From Bradyrhizobium sp. NP1 (GTDB lineage: Bacteria; Pseudomonadota; Alphaproteobacteria; Rhizobiales; Xanthobacteraceae), in the NCBI RefSeq assembly GCF_030378205.1, contig NZ_CP127385.1, positions 4,318,001-4,382,000 on the forward strand: a DNA stretch of 64,000 nucleotides, in the 5' to 3' direction. The translations under genes were made by a program, and so were the position numbers. Under the pieces are notes generated by a model. The model was not told where the DNA came from, did not search any database, and saw only the letters and a list, made by a program, of their open reading frames with translations. Shown in pieces: positions 48,100 through 56,034 of this stretch (position 1 is its first letter; the number at the start of each line of letters is the position of its first letter).

Positions 48100-49119
48100 A
48101 TGGTTGGGGTCGAACAGACCTCTAACCGCTCGAAGGGGGCGGGACAGCTGATGATCGCCATTCTGCTTGTTGCCTTAGCTGCCGGCGCAGCGTCGGCGTT
48201 GATGTTCGTCTCGATCGTATCGGGCGCGCTGATTTCGCTGCTGCTGCTCTGCCTCGCCCCGCTGCCCCTGATGGTGGCAGCGTTGGGATGGGGACCGCTC
48301 TGTGCGTCACTCGGCGGCGTGATCGCGGCGGCCGCCCTTGCGATCCTGTTCGGCTCGCCGCTCGGCGTCGCGTTTGCGCTTGCCGTCGTCCTGCCCGCCT
48401 GGTGGCTCGGCCACCTCGCGCTGCTGGGACGGCCGCAACCCTCCGCCATCGCGAGCGGCAGCGCCGTAGAGCCGGGACTGGAGTGGTATCCCGTCGGCCG
48501 CCTGCTGCTCTGGATCGCGGGCTTCGCCACCCTGACCACGGCAGCGGCCCTGCTGACGATGGGCAACGACGCAGCGACCATCAACAACAGCTTGCGCAGC
48601 GCGCTCCTGCAGTTCCTGAAGGTGGTCGCGACCGAAAGTTCCGCCCGCGATATCGAGCGGCTGGCGGACATGCTGGCGATGCTTGCGCCGGAAACCGCGG
48701 CGATCATGGCGGTGATGACGTTGACGCTCAATCTCTGGCTCGCCGCCAGCATCGCCGCGACCTCCGGGCGGCTGCAGCGTCCGTGGCCCGACCTGAAGAA
48801 TACCGCGCTGCCACCGATGACGCTCGCGGCGCTGTCGATCGCATTGGCCCTCTGCTTTACCGGAGGGCTCCCCGGCCTGCTGGCGCAGATCGCCGCGACC
48901 GCCATGCTGATGGGTTATGCGTTCATTGGCTTTGCCGTGCTGCACACGGTGACGCAGTCCCTCAATGCCCGCGCATTCTGGCTCGCCGGCGCCTACGCCA
49001 TCGTCGTGATGTTCAGCTGGCTCCTGCTCGTCATGATCGCGCTCGGCATCGCCGACGCGGTGTTCGGCTTTCGCGCGCGCTATTTGCGCCGGCGGCCACC
49101 GCCACTGCCCGCTTCATGA
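48100..49119 (+). CDS. DUF2232 family membrane protein
   Basis: A 339-residue protein with eight or so membrane segments, starting MVGVEQTSNRSKGAGQLMIA. Hydrophobic stretches include LLLLCLAPLPLMVAALGWGP, AFALAVVLPAWWLGHLALLG and YAIVVMFSWLLLVMIALGIA. Position between rpsR and rplI and overall layout match the DUF2232 (YybS-like) proteins found there in many alphaproteobacteria. The biochemical role is unknown. The C-terminus is basic (RARYLRRRPPP). Codon use is like the neighbours. Confidence 0.85.
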   Translation: MVGVEQTSNRSKGAGQLMIAILLVALAAGAASALMFVSIVSGALISLLLLCLAPLPLMVAALGWGPLCASLGGVIAAAALAILFGSPLGVAFALAVVLPAWWLGHLALLGRPQPSAIASGSAVEPGLEWYPVGRLLLWIAGFATLTTAAALLTMGNDAATINNSLRSALLQFLKVVATESSARDIERLADMLAMLAPETAAIMAVMTLTLNLWLAASIAATSGRLQRPWPDLKNTALPPMTLAALSIALALCFTGGLPGLLAQIAATAMLMGYAFIGFAVLHTVTQSLNARAFWLAGAYAIVVMFSWLLLVMIALGIADAVFGFRARYLRRRPPPLPAS

Positions 49120-49170
49120 GAACCCTCGATCCACCCAACCCGCTTTGATCACTTTGAAGGAGAGACGAAT

Positions 49171-49779
49171 ATGGAAGTCATTTTGCTGGAACGCGTCGCC
49201 AAGCTCGGCCAGATGGGCGAGGTCGTGAAGGTCAGGGACGGTTACGCCCGCAACTTCCTGCTGAAGCGCAAGAAGGCGCTGCGCGCCACCGCCGAGAACC
49301 GCGCCAAGTACGACGGCATGAAGGCCGAGCTCGAGGCCAACAACATCCAGGCGAAGTCGGAAGCGAGCAAGGTCGCCGAGAAGATCGACGGCCGCGACGT
49401 CGTCATCATCCGCCAGGCCTCCGAAGCCGGCCAGCTGTTCGGCTCGGTGTCGGTCCGCGACATCGTCATGGCCCTCGCCAATGACGGCGTCACCGTGGCG
49501 CGCCCGCAGGTCTGGCTCGATGCGCCGATCAAGGCGATCGGTCAGCAGAAGGTGACGATCGCCGTTCACCCGGAAGTCGAGGCGAGCATCACCGTGACCG
49601 TGGCGCGCAGCGATGAAGAGGCCGAGCGGATCAAGCGCGGCGAAGACATCTCGACCCGCCGGGAAGATCAGGATGCCGCCGCCGAGGCGCTCGCCGCGGC
49701 CGGCGAGTTCTTCGATCCGGAAGCGCAGCACGAGGATGTCGCGCAGCCGGCGCCCGAAGCGGCCCCTGCCGAGAAGTGA
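49171..49779 (+). CDS. rplI: 50S ribosomal protein L9
   Basis: A 202-residue protein. The N-terminal rRNA-binding domain reads [20 protein letters not shown], then [20 protein letters not shown], a perfect L9 signature. A long connecting helix follows and the C-terminal domain contains [19 protein letters not shown]. An acidic Ala/Glu-rich tail of about 45 residues extends past the usual end. GAAGGAGAGACGAAT precedes the ATG. It closes the rpsF-rpsR-DUF2232-rplI group. Confidence 0.97.
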   Translation: MEVILLERVAKLGQMGEVVKVRDGYARNFLLKRKKALRATAENRAKYDGMKAELEANNIQAKSEASKVAEKIDGRDVVIIRQASEAGQLFGSVSVRDIVMALANDGVTVARPQVWLDAPIKAIGQQKVTIAVHPEVEASITVTVARSDEEAERIKRGEDISTRREDQDAAAEALAAAGEFFDPEAQHEDVAQPAPEAAPAEK

Positions 49780-49816
49780 TCGCGCGTCGCTTTCGCGCGA
49801 CGACGCAACAAACCGG

Positions 49817-49842
49817 ACCCGGCCTGAGCGATCAGGCCGGGT
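49817..49842. terminator. Bidirectional hairpin between rplI and the thioesterase gene
   Basis: ACCCGGCCTGA and TCAGGCCGGGT form an 11-bp perfect stem around GCGA, between two convergent stop codons. A second, shorter inverted repeat of CGCGCG precedes it. The T tract is weak on both strands, so termination strength is uncertain, but position and stability favour it. Confidence 0.65.
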
Positions 49843-49849
49843 TCTGCGT

Positions 49850-50296
49850 CTAGGCGGCGGCCTCCTCCTGCAGCATCGCGATCGAGGCGAGCGCGGTTGC
49901 AGTGTGCTTCTCGGCACTACCGGTCAGGCAGAACACATCGGCCGCCACCACTGCGATCTGGCGGCCCGCCTTGATCACCCGCGCGCGGCAGATCAGGCGC
50001 TCGCCGACCGCCGGCGACAGCAGGCTGAGCTTGTACTCGGCCGTCAGCGCCGGCTGGCCGCGCGAGCTCGCGGCCGCAATGGTGGTGGCGTTGTCGACCA
50101 GGAAGGCCGTGACCCCGCCATGGAAGAAGCCGTGCTGCTGCAAAAGCTCGGGCCTACGGTAGACGCTCAGCGTGCAGCGACCGCGACTGAGCTCTGCTAT
50201 CTCGGCGCCCACCAGCGCCATAAATCCCTGGCGGCCGACGCTGTCGTGGATTCGCTTCGCGATCGGGGCGAAGTCCGGATCGTGGCCCGTCGTCAT
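49850..50296 (-). CDS. PaaI-type hotdog thioesterase
   Basis: A 148-residue single hotdog domain starting MTTGHDPDFAPIAKRIHDSV. The family motif HGFFHGGVTAFLVDNATTIA is complete, followed by LTAEYKLSLLSPAVGERLIC. The usual role is hydrolysis of acyl- or aryl-CoA thioesters such as phenylacetyl-CoA derivatives. The substrate here is unknown. ATG 50296 overlaps the stop of the upstream tetR-type gene as ATGA. The two are therefore translationally coupled and the thioesterase is probably under that repressor. Confidence 0.87.
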   Translation of the reverse strand: MTTGHDPDFAPIAKRIHDSVGRQGFMALVGAEIAELSRGRCTLSVYRRPELLQQHGFFHGGVTAFLVDNATTIAAASSRGQPALTAEYKLSLLSPAVGERLICRARVIKAGRQIAVVAADVFCLTGSAEKHTATALASIAMLQEEAAA

Positions 50297-50889
50297 GACG
50301 CAATCCTTTCGCTGGGCGTCAGCGCGCGGATCGCGCAGGCGATCAGTGCTTCGCCGTGCTGCCGCGGATCGGCGCGGTCGCGCGCCGCAAGATAGGCGCG
50401 ACAGAAGATCTGAGCGGGCCCGATGATCTGGCTTGCAAACAGCGCAGGCGTCATCGCCAGCAGTTCGCCCGACGCGACGAGCGGCGCTCGCCAGCGCTCG
50501 ATCCCTTCGGCGAAGCGCGCATTTTCGGTGCGCTGCGCCTCGCGCACCGCCTCGCTCCATTCATTGCGCGACAGCTCGAACAGATAGCGCGCCTCGCGGC
50601 GGCTGTTCACCACCCAGTCGAGATGCGCTCCGATCAGCGCCGCGATCCCCTCGCGGGCGGGTGGCGCCGGATCGAGCACCGCGAGCAGCGCAGCGTGATA
50701 ATGCCTGAGCACCTCGACGAACAGCGCGCCGGCGAGCTCGCGCTTGGATTCGAAGAAATGGAAGAAGCTGCCGTTGGAAACGCCGGCCTGTGCGCGGATC
50801 GCGGCGACGGTTGCCCCGCCAAGGCCCTCGCGATCGAACACCGCGAGCCCTGCAGCCAAAAGGTCATCGCGCACCGACAACGCCACCAT
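50293..50889 (-). CDS. TetR family transcriptional regulator
   Basis: A 198-residue repressor. The N-terminal helix-turn-helix lies in LGGATVAAIRAQAGVSNGSF then FHFFESKRELAGALF. The C-terminal ligand-binding domain is helical and of typical length (HLDWVVNSRREARYLFELSR). I start at ATG 50889 behind GGGAG. The preceding GTG is also possible. A CTAGAG/CTCTAG inverted repeat lies 47 bases upstream and is a likely operator. It shares a four-base overlap with the thioesterase gene. Confidence 0.9.
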   Translation of the reverse strand: MVALSVRDDLLAAGLAVFDREGLGGATVAAIRAQAGVSNGSFFHFFESKRELAGALFVEVLRHYHAALLAVLDPAPPAREGIAALIGAHLDWVVNSRREARYLFELSRNEWSEAVREAQRTENARFAEGIERWRAPLVASGELLAMTPALFASQIIGPAQIFCRAYLAARDRADPRQHGEALIACAIRALTPSERIAS

Positions 50890-50935
50890 CACGCTCCCGC
50901 CGATAACTCAGTCCGTCGCTGACTGGATTATCACT

Positions 50936-50952
50936 CTAGAGCTACACTCTAG
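50936..50952. promoter_or_regulatory. Candidate operator of the TetR regulator
   Basis: CTAGAG-CTACA-CTCTAG is a 17-base inverted repeat with perfect six-base arms, about 47 bases upstream of the regulator start. CACTCTAG also occurs twice in direct orientation across it. TetR proteins commonly bind such short palindromes in their own promoters. Confidence 0.55.
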
Positions 50953-50996
50953 TTGTGGTCAAGCGGAGGCGGGAGCGGCCGCCTGCCGTGGATCGG

Positions 50997-52088
50997 CTAC
51001 TGCGAGATCGGGGGGGTCGGTGGCCCCGCGGGGGCAACCGGCGGCTGCGGAGGGGCTGCGGCTGTTACGGCCGGCGCAGACGGCTCCGAGGTCGCCGCAG
51101 GGGCTGCCGGCGGCGTCTCCGGCTTCGCGGCCGCGGTCGCTGCAGCCGGTGCGGCTGGCGCCGGTGCGGCCGATGCGGGCGGCGCTGGCGTCACCGGCGG
51201 TACCGGGTCGGGCCGGGTGGCCGGCGATTCGGACGGCGTGTCCCTGGCGGGATCAACCTTGGCGGTATCGGACTTGGCAGTATCAGACTTGGCGGCATCA
51301 GCCTTGCCGGCTTCAGGCTTCGCGGTTTCGGGCTTCGCGGTTTCGGGCTTGGCCTCGCCGGACGGCTTGGCGCCCTCGTCCTTCGCCGCTTCGCTCTTTG
51401 CAGCCTCAGGCTTGCCGGTATCAGGCTTGCCGGTATCAGGCTTACCGGTATCAGCCTTGCCGGCATCGACTTTGGCGGTATCGCTCCTGGTCGAGGCTGC
51501 GGCCGGCTCCTCGGCCTTGGGCGGGTCTTCCGCCCCCGGCCGGCCACGCTTGGCGGCGCGCTGCTTGGCCGACAGCCTGCGGCCGTCGGGTCCCCGCTCG
51601 CCCTCGGCCTGGGCGGGCGGCTGGCGCTCGGCGGGCCTGGCGGCTTCGGTGCCCGATGGCGCCGGGTGCTGGCGGCGGCCAAAACGGTCGAGCTGCTCCG
51701 GCTCGCGCGGCTCCTGCCGCGTTTCCTGCCGCGTTTCGCGCGCGCCCTCCTTCGCCCCTTCCTTGGCACCCTCCCCGTCTTTCCCGCCCTTCGCGCGGCT
51801 GTCGCCGTAGCGCGTGTCGGTCGCACCGTTGGAGACGAGATAGGACGCGAGCACCCCAGCCATTTCCGGGCTGGTGGTATAGTGCTGGCGCAAGAATCCA
51901 GGCAGCGAGCTCGGCGGCACCGACTTCAACAGGCCGCGCGGGCTTTTGTGGCACGCATTGCAGGTGCCGGCGAAGATCTGGGAGGGGCTCTTGCCGGCCT
52001 CGAGATTGGTTGCCTGGGCCAGTGCCTGATCCGAGCCGAGCCAGCCGATCAGAAGCATCACCGTCGCAAAAGTGAGCGCTCGGCTCAT
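50997..52088 (-). CDS. Secreted c-type cytochrome-like protein with Lys/Ala/Pro repeat tail
   Basis: A 363-residue protein with Sec signal (LTFATVMLLIGWLGSDQALA). Near residue 43 a single heme-binding motif CNACH lies in FAGTCNACHKSPRGLLKSVP, with a possible Met ligand in TSPEMAGVLASYLVSNG. The globular part ends near residue 95. The other 270 residues are disordered: Arg/Glu-rich, then pentads such as DTGKPDTGKPDTGKPEAAK and KPETAKPETAKPEAGK, then Pro/Ala-rich. It is probably a periplasmic electron carrier on a long flexible tail. Partners are unknown. Confidence 0.72.
   Translation of the reverse strand: MSRALTFATVMLLIGWLGSDQALAQATNLEAGKSPSQIFAGTCNACHKSPRGLLKSVPPSSLPGFLRQHYTTSPEMAGVLASYLVSNGATDTRYGDSRAKGGKDGEGAKEGAKEGARETRQETRQEPREPEQLDRFGRRQHPAPSGTEAARPAERQPPAQAEGERGPDGRRLSAKQRAAKRGRPGAEDPPKAEEPAAASTRSDTAKVDAGKADTGKPDTGKPDTGKPEAAKSEAAKDEGAKPSGEAKPETAKPETAKPEAGKADAAKSDTAKSDTAKVDPARDTPSESPATRPDPVPPVTPAPPASAAPAPAAPAAATAAAKPETPPAAPAATSEPSAPAVTAAAPPQPPVAPAGPPTPPISQ
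51411..51470. repeat. 15-bp tandem repeat inside the cytochrome-like gene
   Basis: CTTGCCGGTATCAGG occurs four times in tandem with few changes, encoding DTGKP pentads on the minus strand. Related 15-bp units flank it between about 51240 and 51490 (TTGGCGGTATCGGAC, GCTTCGCGGTTTCGG). The array is in frame, so its length can vary without breaking the gene. Confidence 0.85.
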
Positions 52089-52344
52089 TCCCTTAACTCT
52101 CCAGATGCGGAAAAACGCGCGCTGCGTCCGGTTCGGGACCGGCGGCGCGTCACCTTTTAGCCGATTATCGCGCGAATGGAAGCGGACATAAGGCGCAAGC
52201 GCGCGAACGCGACATTTTCGAATATCCGCTTTGACTACAACGCACTAGCTTGCGCCCCTTGTCCTCCCTATGATCTGGTTCAGGACATGGAACCAAAGAG
52301 TTCCAAAGGCGTCTGTGTAACGGCCGGAAAACCTGGTGGTTACG

Positions 52345-53598
52345 ATGGATCGTTTGTTGCGGAGCTTGCTGTCGCAATTCGTTCGTCGTGGTTCGATGAC
52401 ATTCACCACCGCGAGCGGGGCGAAGTTCACCTGCGGCGACGGCACCGGCCAACCCGTCGCGGTGCGGTTCGTCACCCATCATGCGGAACGCCGCATTCTT
52501 CTCAATCCCGAGCTGGCGCTGGGCGAAGCCTACATGGACGGCACCTTCGTGGTCGAGCAAGGCACGATCGCGGATGCGCTCGCGATCCTGCTCGATCAGC
52601 CGCAGGTCCTGCCGCACTGGGCGCGTCCGCAATGGTGGGCGCGCTATCTGCTTCTGCGGCACGTACGCCAGTTCAATCCGCGCAAGCGCGCCATGAACAA
52701 TGTCGCCCACCACTACGATCTCGACGGGCGGCTCTACTCGCTCTTTCTCGATGCCGACAAGCAATATAGCTGTGCCTATTTCGACACACCCGATACCACG
52801 CTCGATGATGCGCAACTCGCCAAGAAGCGCCATCTCGCCGCCAAGCTCCTGATCCGCCGCAGCGACCGCGTGCTCGATATCGGCTCCGGCTGGGGCGGCC
52901 TTGGGCTGTACCTTGCGGAGATGACGGGCGCCGACATCACCGGCATCACGCTCTCGACCGAGCAGTTGGAAGTGGCAACTGCCCGCGCCGCCGAGAAGAA
53001 CCTGACGCGATCGGTGCGGTTCCTGCTGCAGGACTACCGCGACATCCCCGGTCCTTTCGATCGCATCGTCTCGGTCGGCATGTTCGAGCACGTCGGGGTC
53101 GACTTCTACGATACCTTCTTCGAGCGCTGCGCGGACCTGCTCACCGACGACGGCGTCATGATGCTGCATTCGATCGGCCGCTCCACCGGGCCGGACGTGA
53201 CCAGCCCGTGGATCGCGAAATACATCTTCCCGGGCGGCTACATTCCGGCGCTGTCGGAAGTGTTTCCCGCCATCGAACGCGCGGGCCTGCTGGTCTGCGA
53301 CACCGAGATCCTGCGGCTGCATTACGCGGAGACGCTGAAAGCCTGGCGCGAGCGTTTCATGGCGCGCCGCGAAGAGGCCGTGCAGCTCTATGACGAACGG
53401 TTCGCGCGGATGTGGGAATTCTATCTGGCGGCCTCCGAGATGGCGTTCCGCAAGCAGAACCTGATGAATTTCCAGGTCCAGCTCACCAAACGCCAGGGCG
53501 TGGTGCCGATGACGCGCGACTATATCGTGCATGAGGAGGCCAAGCTGCGCGGCGTCGAGCGCGGCAACCGGCCGCGGCTCAAGATCGCCGGCGAATAG
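52345..53598 (+). CDS. cfa: Cyclopropane-fatty-acyl-phospholipid synthase
   Basis: A 417-residue SAM-dependent methyltransferase. The N-terminal lipid-binding domain has LLNPELALGEAYMDGTFVVE. The SAM motif is VLDIGSGWGGLGLYLAEMTG. Catalytic surroundings are VSVGMFEHVGVDFYDTFFER and LHSIGRSTGPD. It methylenates double bonds of membrane phospholipid acyl chains, often under acid or stationary stress. ATG 52345 is chosen. A GTG at 52336 would add three residues. It is divergent from the cytochrome-like gene. Confidence 0.94.
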   Translation: MDRLLRSLLSQFVRRGSMTFTTASGAKFTCGDGTGQPVAVRFVTHHAERRILLNPELALGEAYMDGTFVVEQGTIADALAILLDQPQVLPHWARPQWWARYLLLRHVRQFNPRKRAMNNVAHHYDLDGRLYSLFLDADKQYSCAYFDTPDTTLDDAQLAKKRHLAAKLLIRRSDRVLDIGSGWGGLGLYLAEMTGADITGITLSTEQLEVATARAAEKNLTRSVRFLLQDYRDIPGPFDRIVSVGMFEHVGVDFYDTFFERCADLLTDDGVMMLHSIGRSTGPDVTSPWIAKYIFPGGYIPALSEVFPAIERAGLLVCDTEILRLHYAETLKAWRERFMARREEAVQLYDERFARMWEFYLAASEMAFRKQNLMNFQVQLTKRQGVVPMTRDYIVHEEAKLRGVERGNRPRLKIAGE

Positions 53599-53600
53599 CG

Positions 53601-53837
53601 TCAGTTTCGGGTGCGATAGGCCGAGCGGCTGGTGGCCCGGGGCAACGCCGGCCGCGCGAGGCGCGCACGAACCCGGGCCCGCAAGCGGGGATCGTCAGGC
53701 TGGCTGCGGATCTCGGGCCGGGTCACCCGCTCGATTGCCGAAATCAGCCGCGACAGCCATTTCCGCTCGTCGCGCAACGACCGCCACGCTTTGGGCCGCC
53801 AGGCTTTCGGCCGCAAAGTCTTGAACTTCTGCGCCAT
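53601..53837 (-). CDS. Small basic hypothetical protein, 78 residues
   Basis: ATG 53837 to stop 53601, converging on cfa with only two bases between the stops. GAGG precedes the ATG by nine bases. The product is strongly basic (KTLRPKAWRPKAWRSLRDER) with a short helix (KWLSRLISAIERVTRPEI). It ends in Arg-rich RLRARVRARLARPALPRAT. I recognise no family. Nucleic-acid or acidic lipid binding is possible. A longer frame from 54188 is not supported by a ribosome-binding site. Confidence 0.5.
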   Translation of the reverse strand: MAQKFKTLRPKAWRPKAWRSLRDERKWLSRLISAIERVTRPEIRSQPDDPRLRARVRARLARPALPRATSRSAYRTRN

Positions 53838-53987
53838 GATTTTCGTCCTCGACGTCCTGTCCTCGGCCCGTGCCGGAAAACACGGAATACCCGCTTGATG
53901 TTCCAATGGAGACGGCCGGAAAAAGAAAATTGGCCAGATGTGAACTGCTTCACACGACACCGGCGCATGGCGGCCTAGACCAACCCC

Positions 53988-54110
53988 ATGACCCGGAACA
54001 CACGCGAACCATATTTCGGCGCGCCCAACGACCTGCGCATCGACTATGCCCTGATCGCGACGGGTATCGGCGCCGCGCTTTTCGCGCTGCTTTACCTCCT
54101 CCTGACCTGA
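53988..54110 (+). CDS. Small single-pass membrane protein, 40 residues
   Basis: ATG 53988 to TGA 54110. The 40-residue product has a polar N-terminus (MTRNTREPYFGAPNDLRIDY) and one C-terminal hydrophobic helix (ALIATGIGAALFALLYLLLT) that runs to the last residue. The basic N-terminus suggests N-in, tail-anchored topology. No family is recognised and no strong ribosome-binding site is seen. The clean split between polar and hydrophobic halves and the stop right after the helix argue for a real gene. Confidence 0.55.
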   Translation: MTRNTREPYFGAPNDLRIDYALIATGIGAALFALLYLLLT

Positions 54111-54444
54111 ATACGACTGCAAACGGCGAGCAAATCCCGGGCTCTGGTGGAGTTTTGGATAATCCGCTCCACCGGGCCACGTGGGCATTTGTAGACTTCA
54201 GTCGGCAGAAGGTTCACGCCTACGGCGCGCCATGCCACGTCCCGCTCCGGAGCGGGTGATTCTGGTGCCCAGCCGTCAAGCGGAATGCGGGGGTCTTTCC
54301 GAATCCTTGCCCGATCCACATTCCTCTTTGTGTGAATCGTGAATAAGACAGCTTCCGCCTTTCGCTCGCTACCCGGCGAGCGCTTTATCGCTCCCCCCGG
54401 GGCCGACACCCCAACAACGACCCCAATCAAGAATAATCTGAACC
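54111..54444. other. Intergenic region before dnaB
   Basis: About 330 bases without a supported gene. It contains the collapsed repeat hairpin at 54147-54173 and presumably the dnaB promoter, for which I see no clear -35/-10 pair. Confidence 0.5.
54147..54173. repeat. Collapsed hairpin 1 of the dispersed element
   Basis: GGTGGAG-TTTTGGATAATCCG-CTCCACC. Outer arms and the flanking TTTGGAT and AATCCG equal the outer parts of hairpin 1 in copy B (GTGGAGCTTTGGATTT ... AAATCCGCTCCAC). The TGACGTTCGC arms and loop are missing, so the hairpin looks like a deletion derivative. Confidence 0.5.
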
Positions 54445-55944
54445 ATGGCTCCGACTGATTCGACCGTCCTGAAGCTCGCGCCCGACGCCGGAACCCCGGC
54501 CTATCGCAGCGCTCCGCACAATATCGAGGCGGAACAGAGCCTGTTGGGCGCGATCCTGGTCAACAACGACGCCTTTTACCGGGTCTCGGACTTCCTGGAG
54601 CCCAAGAACTTCTTCGAACCGATCCACCAGACGATCTTTGAGACCGCCAGCAGCCTGATCCGGATGGGCAAGGTCGCAACCCCCGTGACCCTGAAGACCT
54701 TCCTGCCAGCCGATACCGACATCGGCGGCATGACGGTTGGCCAATACCTCGCCCGTCTTGCGGCGGAGGCGACCACCATCATCAACGCCCAGGACTACGG
54801 GCGCACGATCTACGACCTGTCGCTGCGGCGCGACCTGATCGGGATCGGCGAGGACATGGTTAATGTCGCCTATGACGCGCCGGTCGATTTTGCGCCGCGG
54901 GCTCAGATCGAGGATGCCGAGCGCAGGCTCTACGAACTCGCCGAATCCGGCCGCTATGACGGCGGCTTCCAGAAATTCTCGCAGGCGCTGACGGTTGCCA
55001 TCGACATGGCGGCGAAGGCGTTTCAGCGCGACGGCAAGCTGTCAGGCATCGCCACCGGCCTGCGCGACCTCGATACCAAAATGGGCGGACTGCAGTCCTC
55101 CGACCTCATCATCGTGGCGGGCCGTCCCGGCATGGGCAAGACCTCGCTTGCCACCAACATCGCCTACAACATTGCCCGCGCCTATCAGGGCGAAGTCCAG
55201 CCGGACGGCACCATGAAGGCGGTCAATGGCGGCGTTGTCGGCTTCTTCTCCTGCGAAATGTCGGCCGAACAGCTCGCGACCCGTATCATCGCCGAGCGCA
55301 CCGGAATTCCATCGAGCCATATCCGGCGCGGCGGCATCACCGAGGGCGATTTCGAGAAGATCCGCGACTACTCGATCGAGCTGCAGTCGCTGCCGTTCTA
55401 CGTCGACGAGACCGGCGGCCTCTCGATCGCGCAGCTCATGGCGCGCGCCCGCCGTCTGAAGCGGCAGAAGGGCCTCGACCTGATCGTGATCGACTACATC
55501 CAGCTTCTGCAGGGCAGCGCCAAGCGCTCCGACAACCGCGTGCAGGAAGTCACCGAGATCACCACGAGCCTGAAGGCGCTCGCGAAAGAGCTCAACGTCC
55601 CCGTGATCGCGCTGTCGCAATTGTCTCGCCAGGTCGAAAACCGCGACGACAAACGCCCGCAGCTTTCGGACCTGCGCGAATCCGGCTCGATCGAGCAGGA
55701 CGCCGACGTCGTGCTGTTCGTGTTCCGCGAGGAATACTACCTCGCCATGAAGGAGCCGCGCCCCGGCACCGAAGAGCACACCAAATGGCAGACCGACATG
55801 GAACGGGCGCTCGGCCGCGCGGAAGTCATCATCGGCAAGCAGCGCCACGGCCCGACCGGCACGGTGGAATTGCATTTCGATGCTTCGGTGACGCGGTTCG
55901 GCGATCTCGCGCATGACGGCCAGTTGCCTGATCGCGCCTACTAG
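54445..55944 (+). CDS. dnaB: Replicative DNA helicase
   Basis: A 499-residue hexameric 5'-3' helicase. The N-terminal domain reads YRSAPHNIEAEQSLLGAILV. The RecA-like C-terminal domain has Walker A GRPGMGKTSLATNIAYN. Walker B-like LDLIVIDYIQLLQG follows, with the DnaB motif LSQLSRQVENRDDKRPQLSD and ADVVLFVFREEYY. Length is normal and no intein is present. It unwinds DNA at the fork. Its position after rplI, though separated here by accessory genes, is conserved. Confidence 0.97.
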   Translation: MAPTDSTVLKLAPDAGTPAYRSAPHNIEAEQSLLGAILVNNDAFYRVSDFLEPKNFFEPIHQTIFETASSLIRMGKVATPVTLKTFLPADTDIGGMTVGQYLARLAAEATTIINAQDYGRTIYDLSLRRDLIGIGEDMVNVAYDAPVDFAPRAQIEDAERRLYELAESGRYDGGFQKFSQALTVAIDMAAKAFQRDGKLSGIATGLRDLDTKMGGLQSSDLIIVAGRPGMGKTSLATNIAYNIARAYQGEVQPDGTMKAVNGGVVGFFSCEMSAEQLATRIIAERTGIPSSHIRRGGITEGDFEKIRDYSIELQSLPFYVDETGGLSIAQLMARARRLKRQKGLDLIVIDYIQLLQGSAKRSDNRVQEVTEITTSLKALAKELNVPVIALSQLSRQVENRDDKRPQLSDLRESGSIEQDADVVLFVFREEYYLAMKEPRPGTEEHTKWQTDMERALGRAEVIIGKQRHGPTGTVELHFDASVTRFGDLAHDGQLPDRAY

Positions 55945-56034
55945 CGGCGGGAGCCGAAATCGATTGAAAAATCGCCCGGCGCCGCATCCGATTGTTCGGT
56001 TGAACCGCCCCTGCCCGGCGCGTAAAACGGCGAC

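Noticed and set aside
50953..52160. Plus-strand frames with SGLPV-type or Gly/Arg-rich repeats opposite the cytochrome gene
   Set aside because: The repeats are the reverse reading of the in-frame 15-bp units. The minus-strand gene has a signal peptide and heme site, the plus-strand frames have neither.
53870..54259. 129-codon plus-strand frame across the small genes after cfa
   Set aside because: Overlaps the better-supported 40-residue membrane peptide in another frame. Composition is random-looking.
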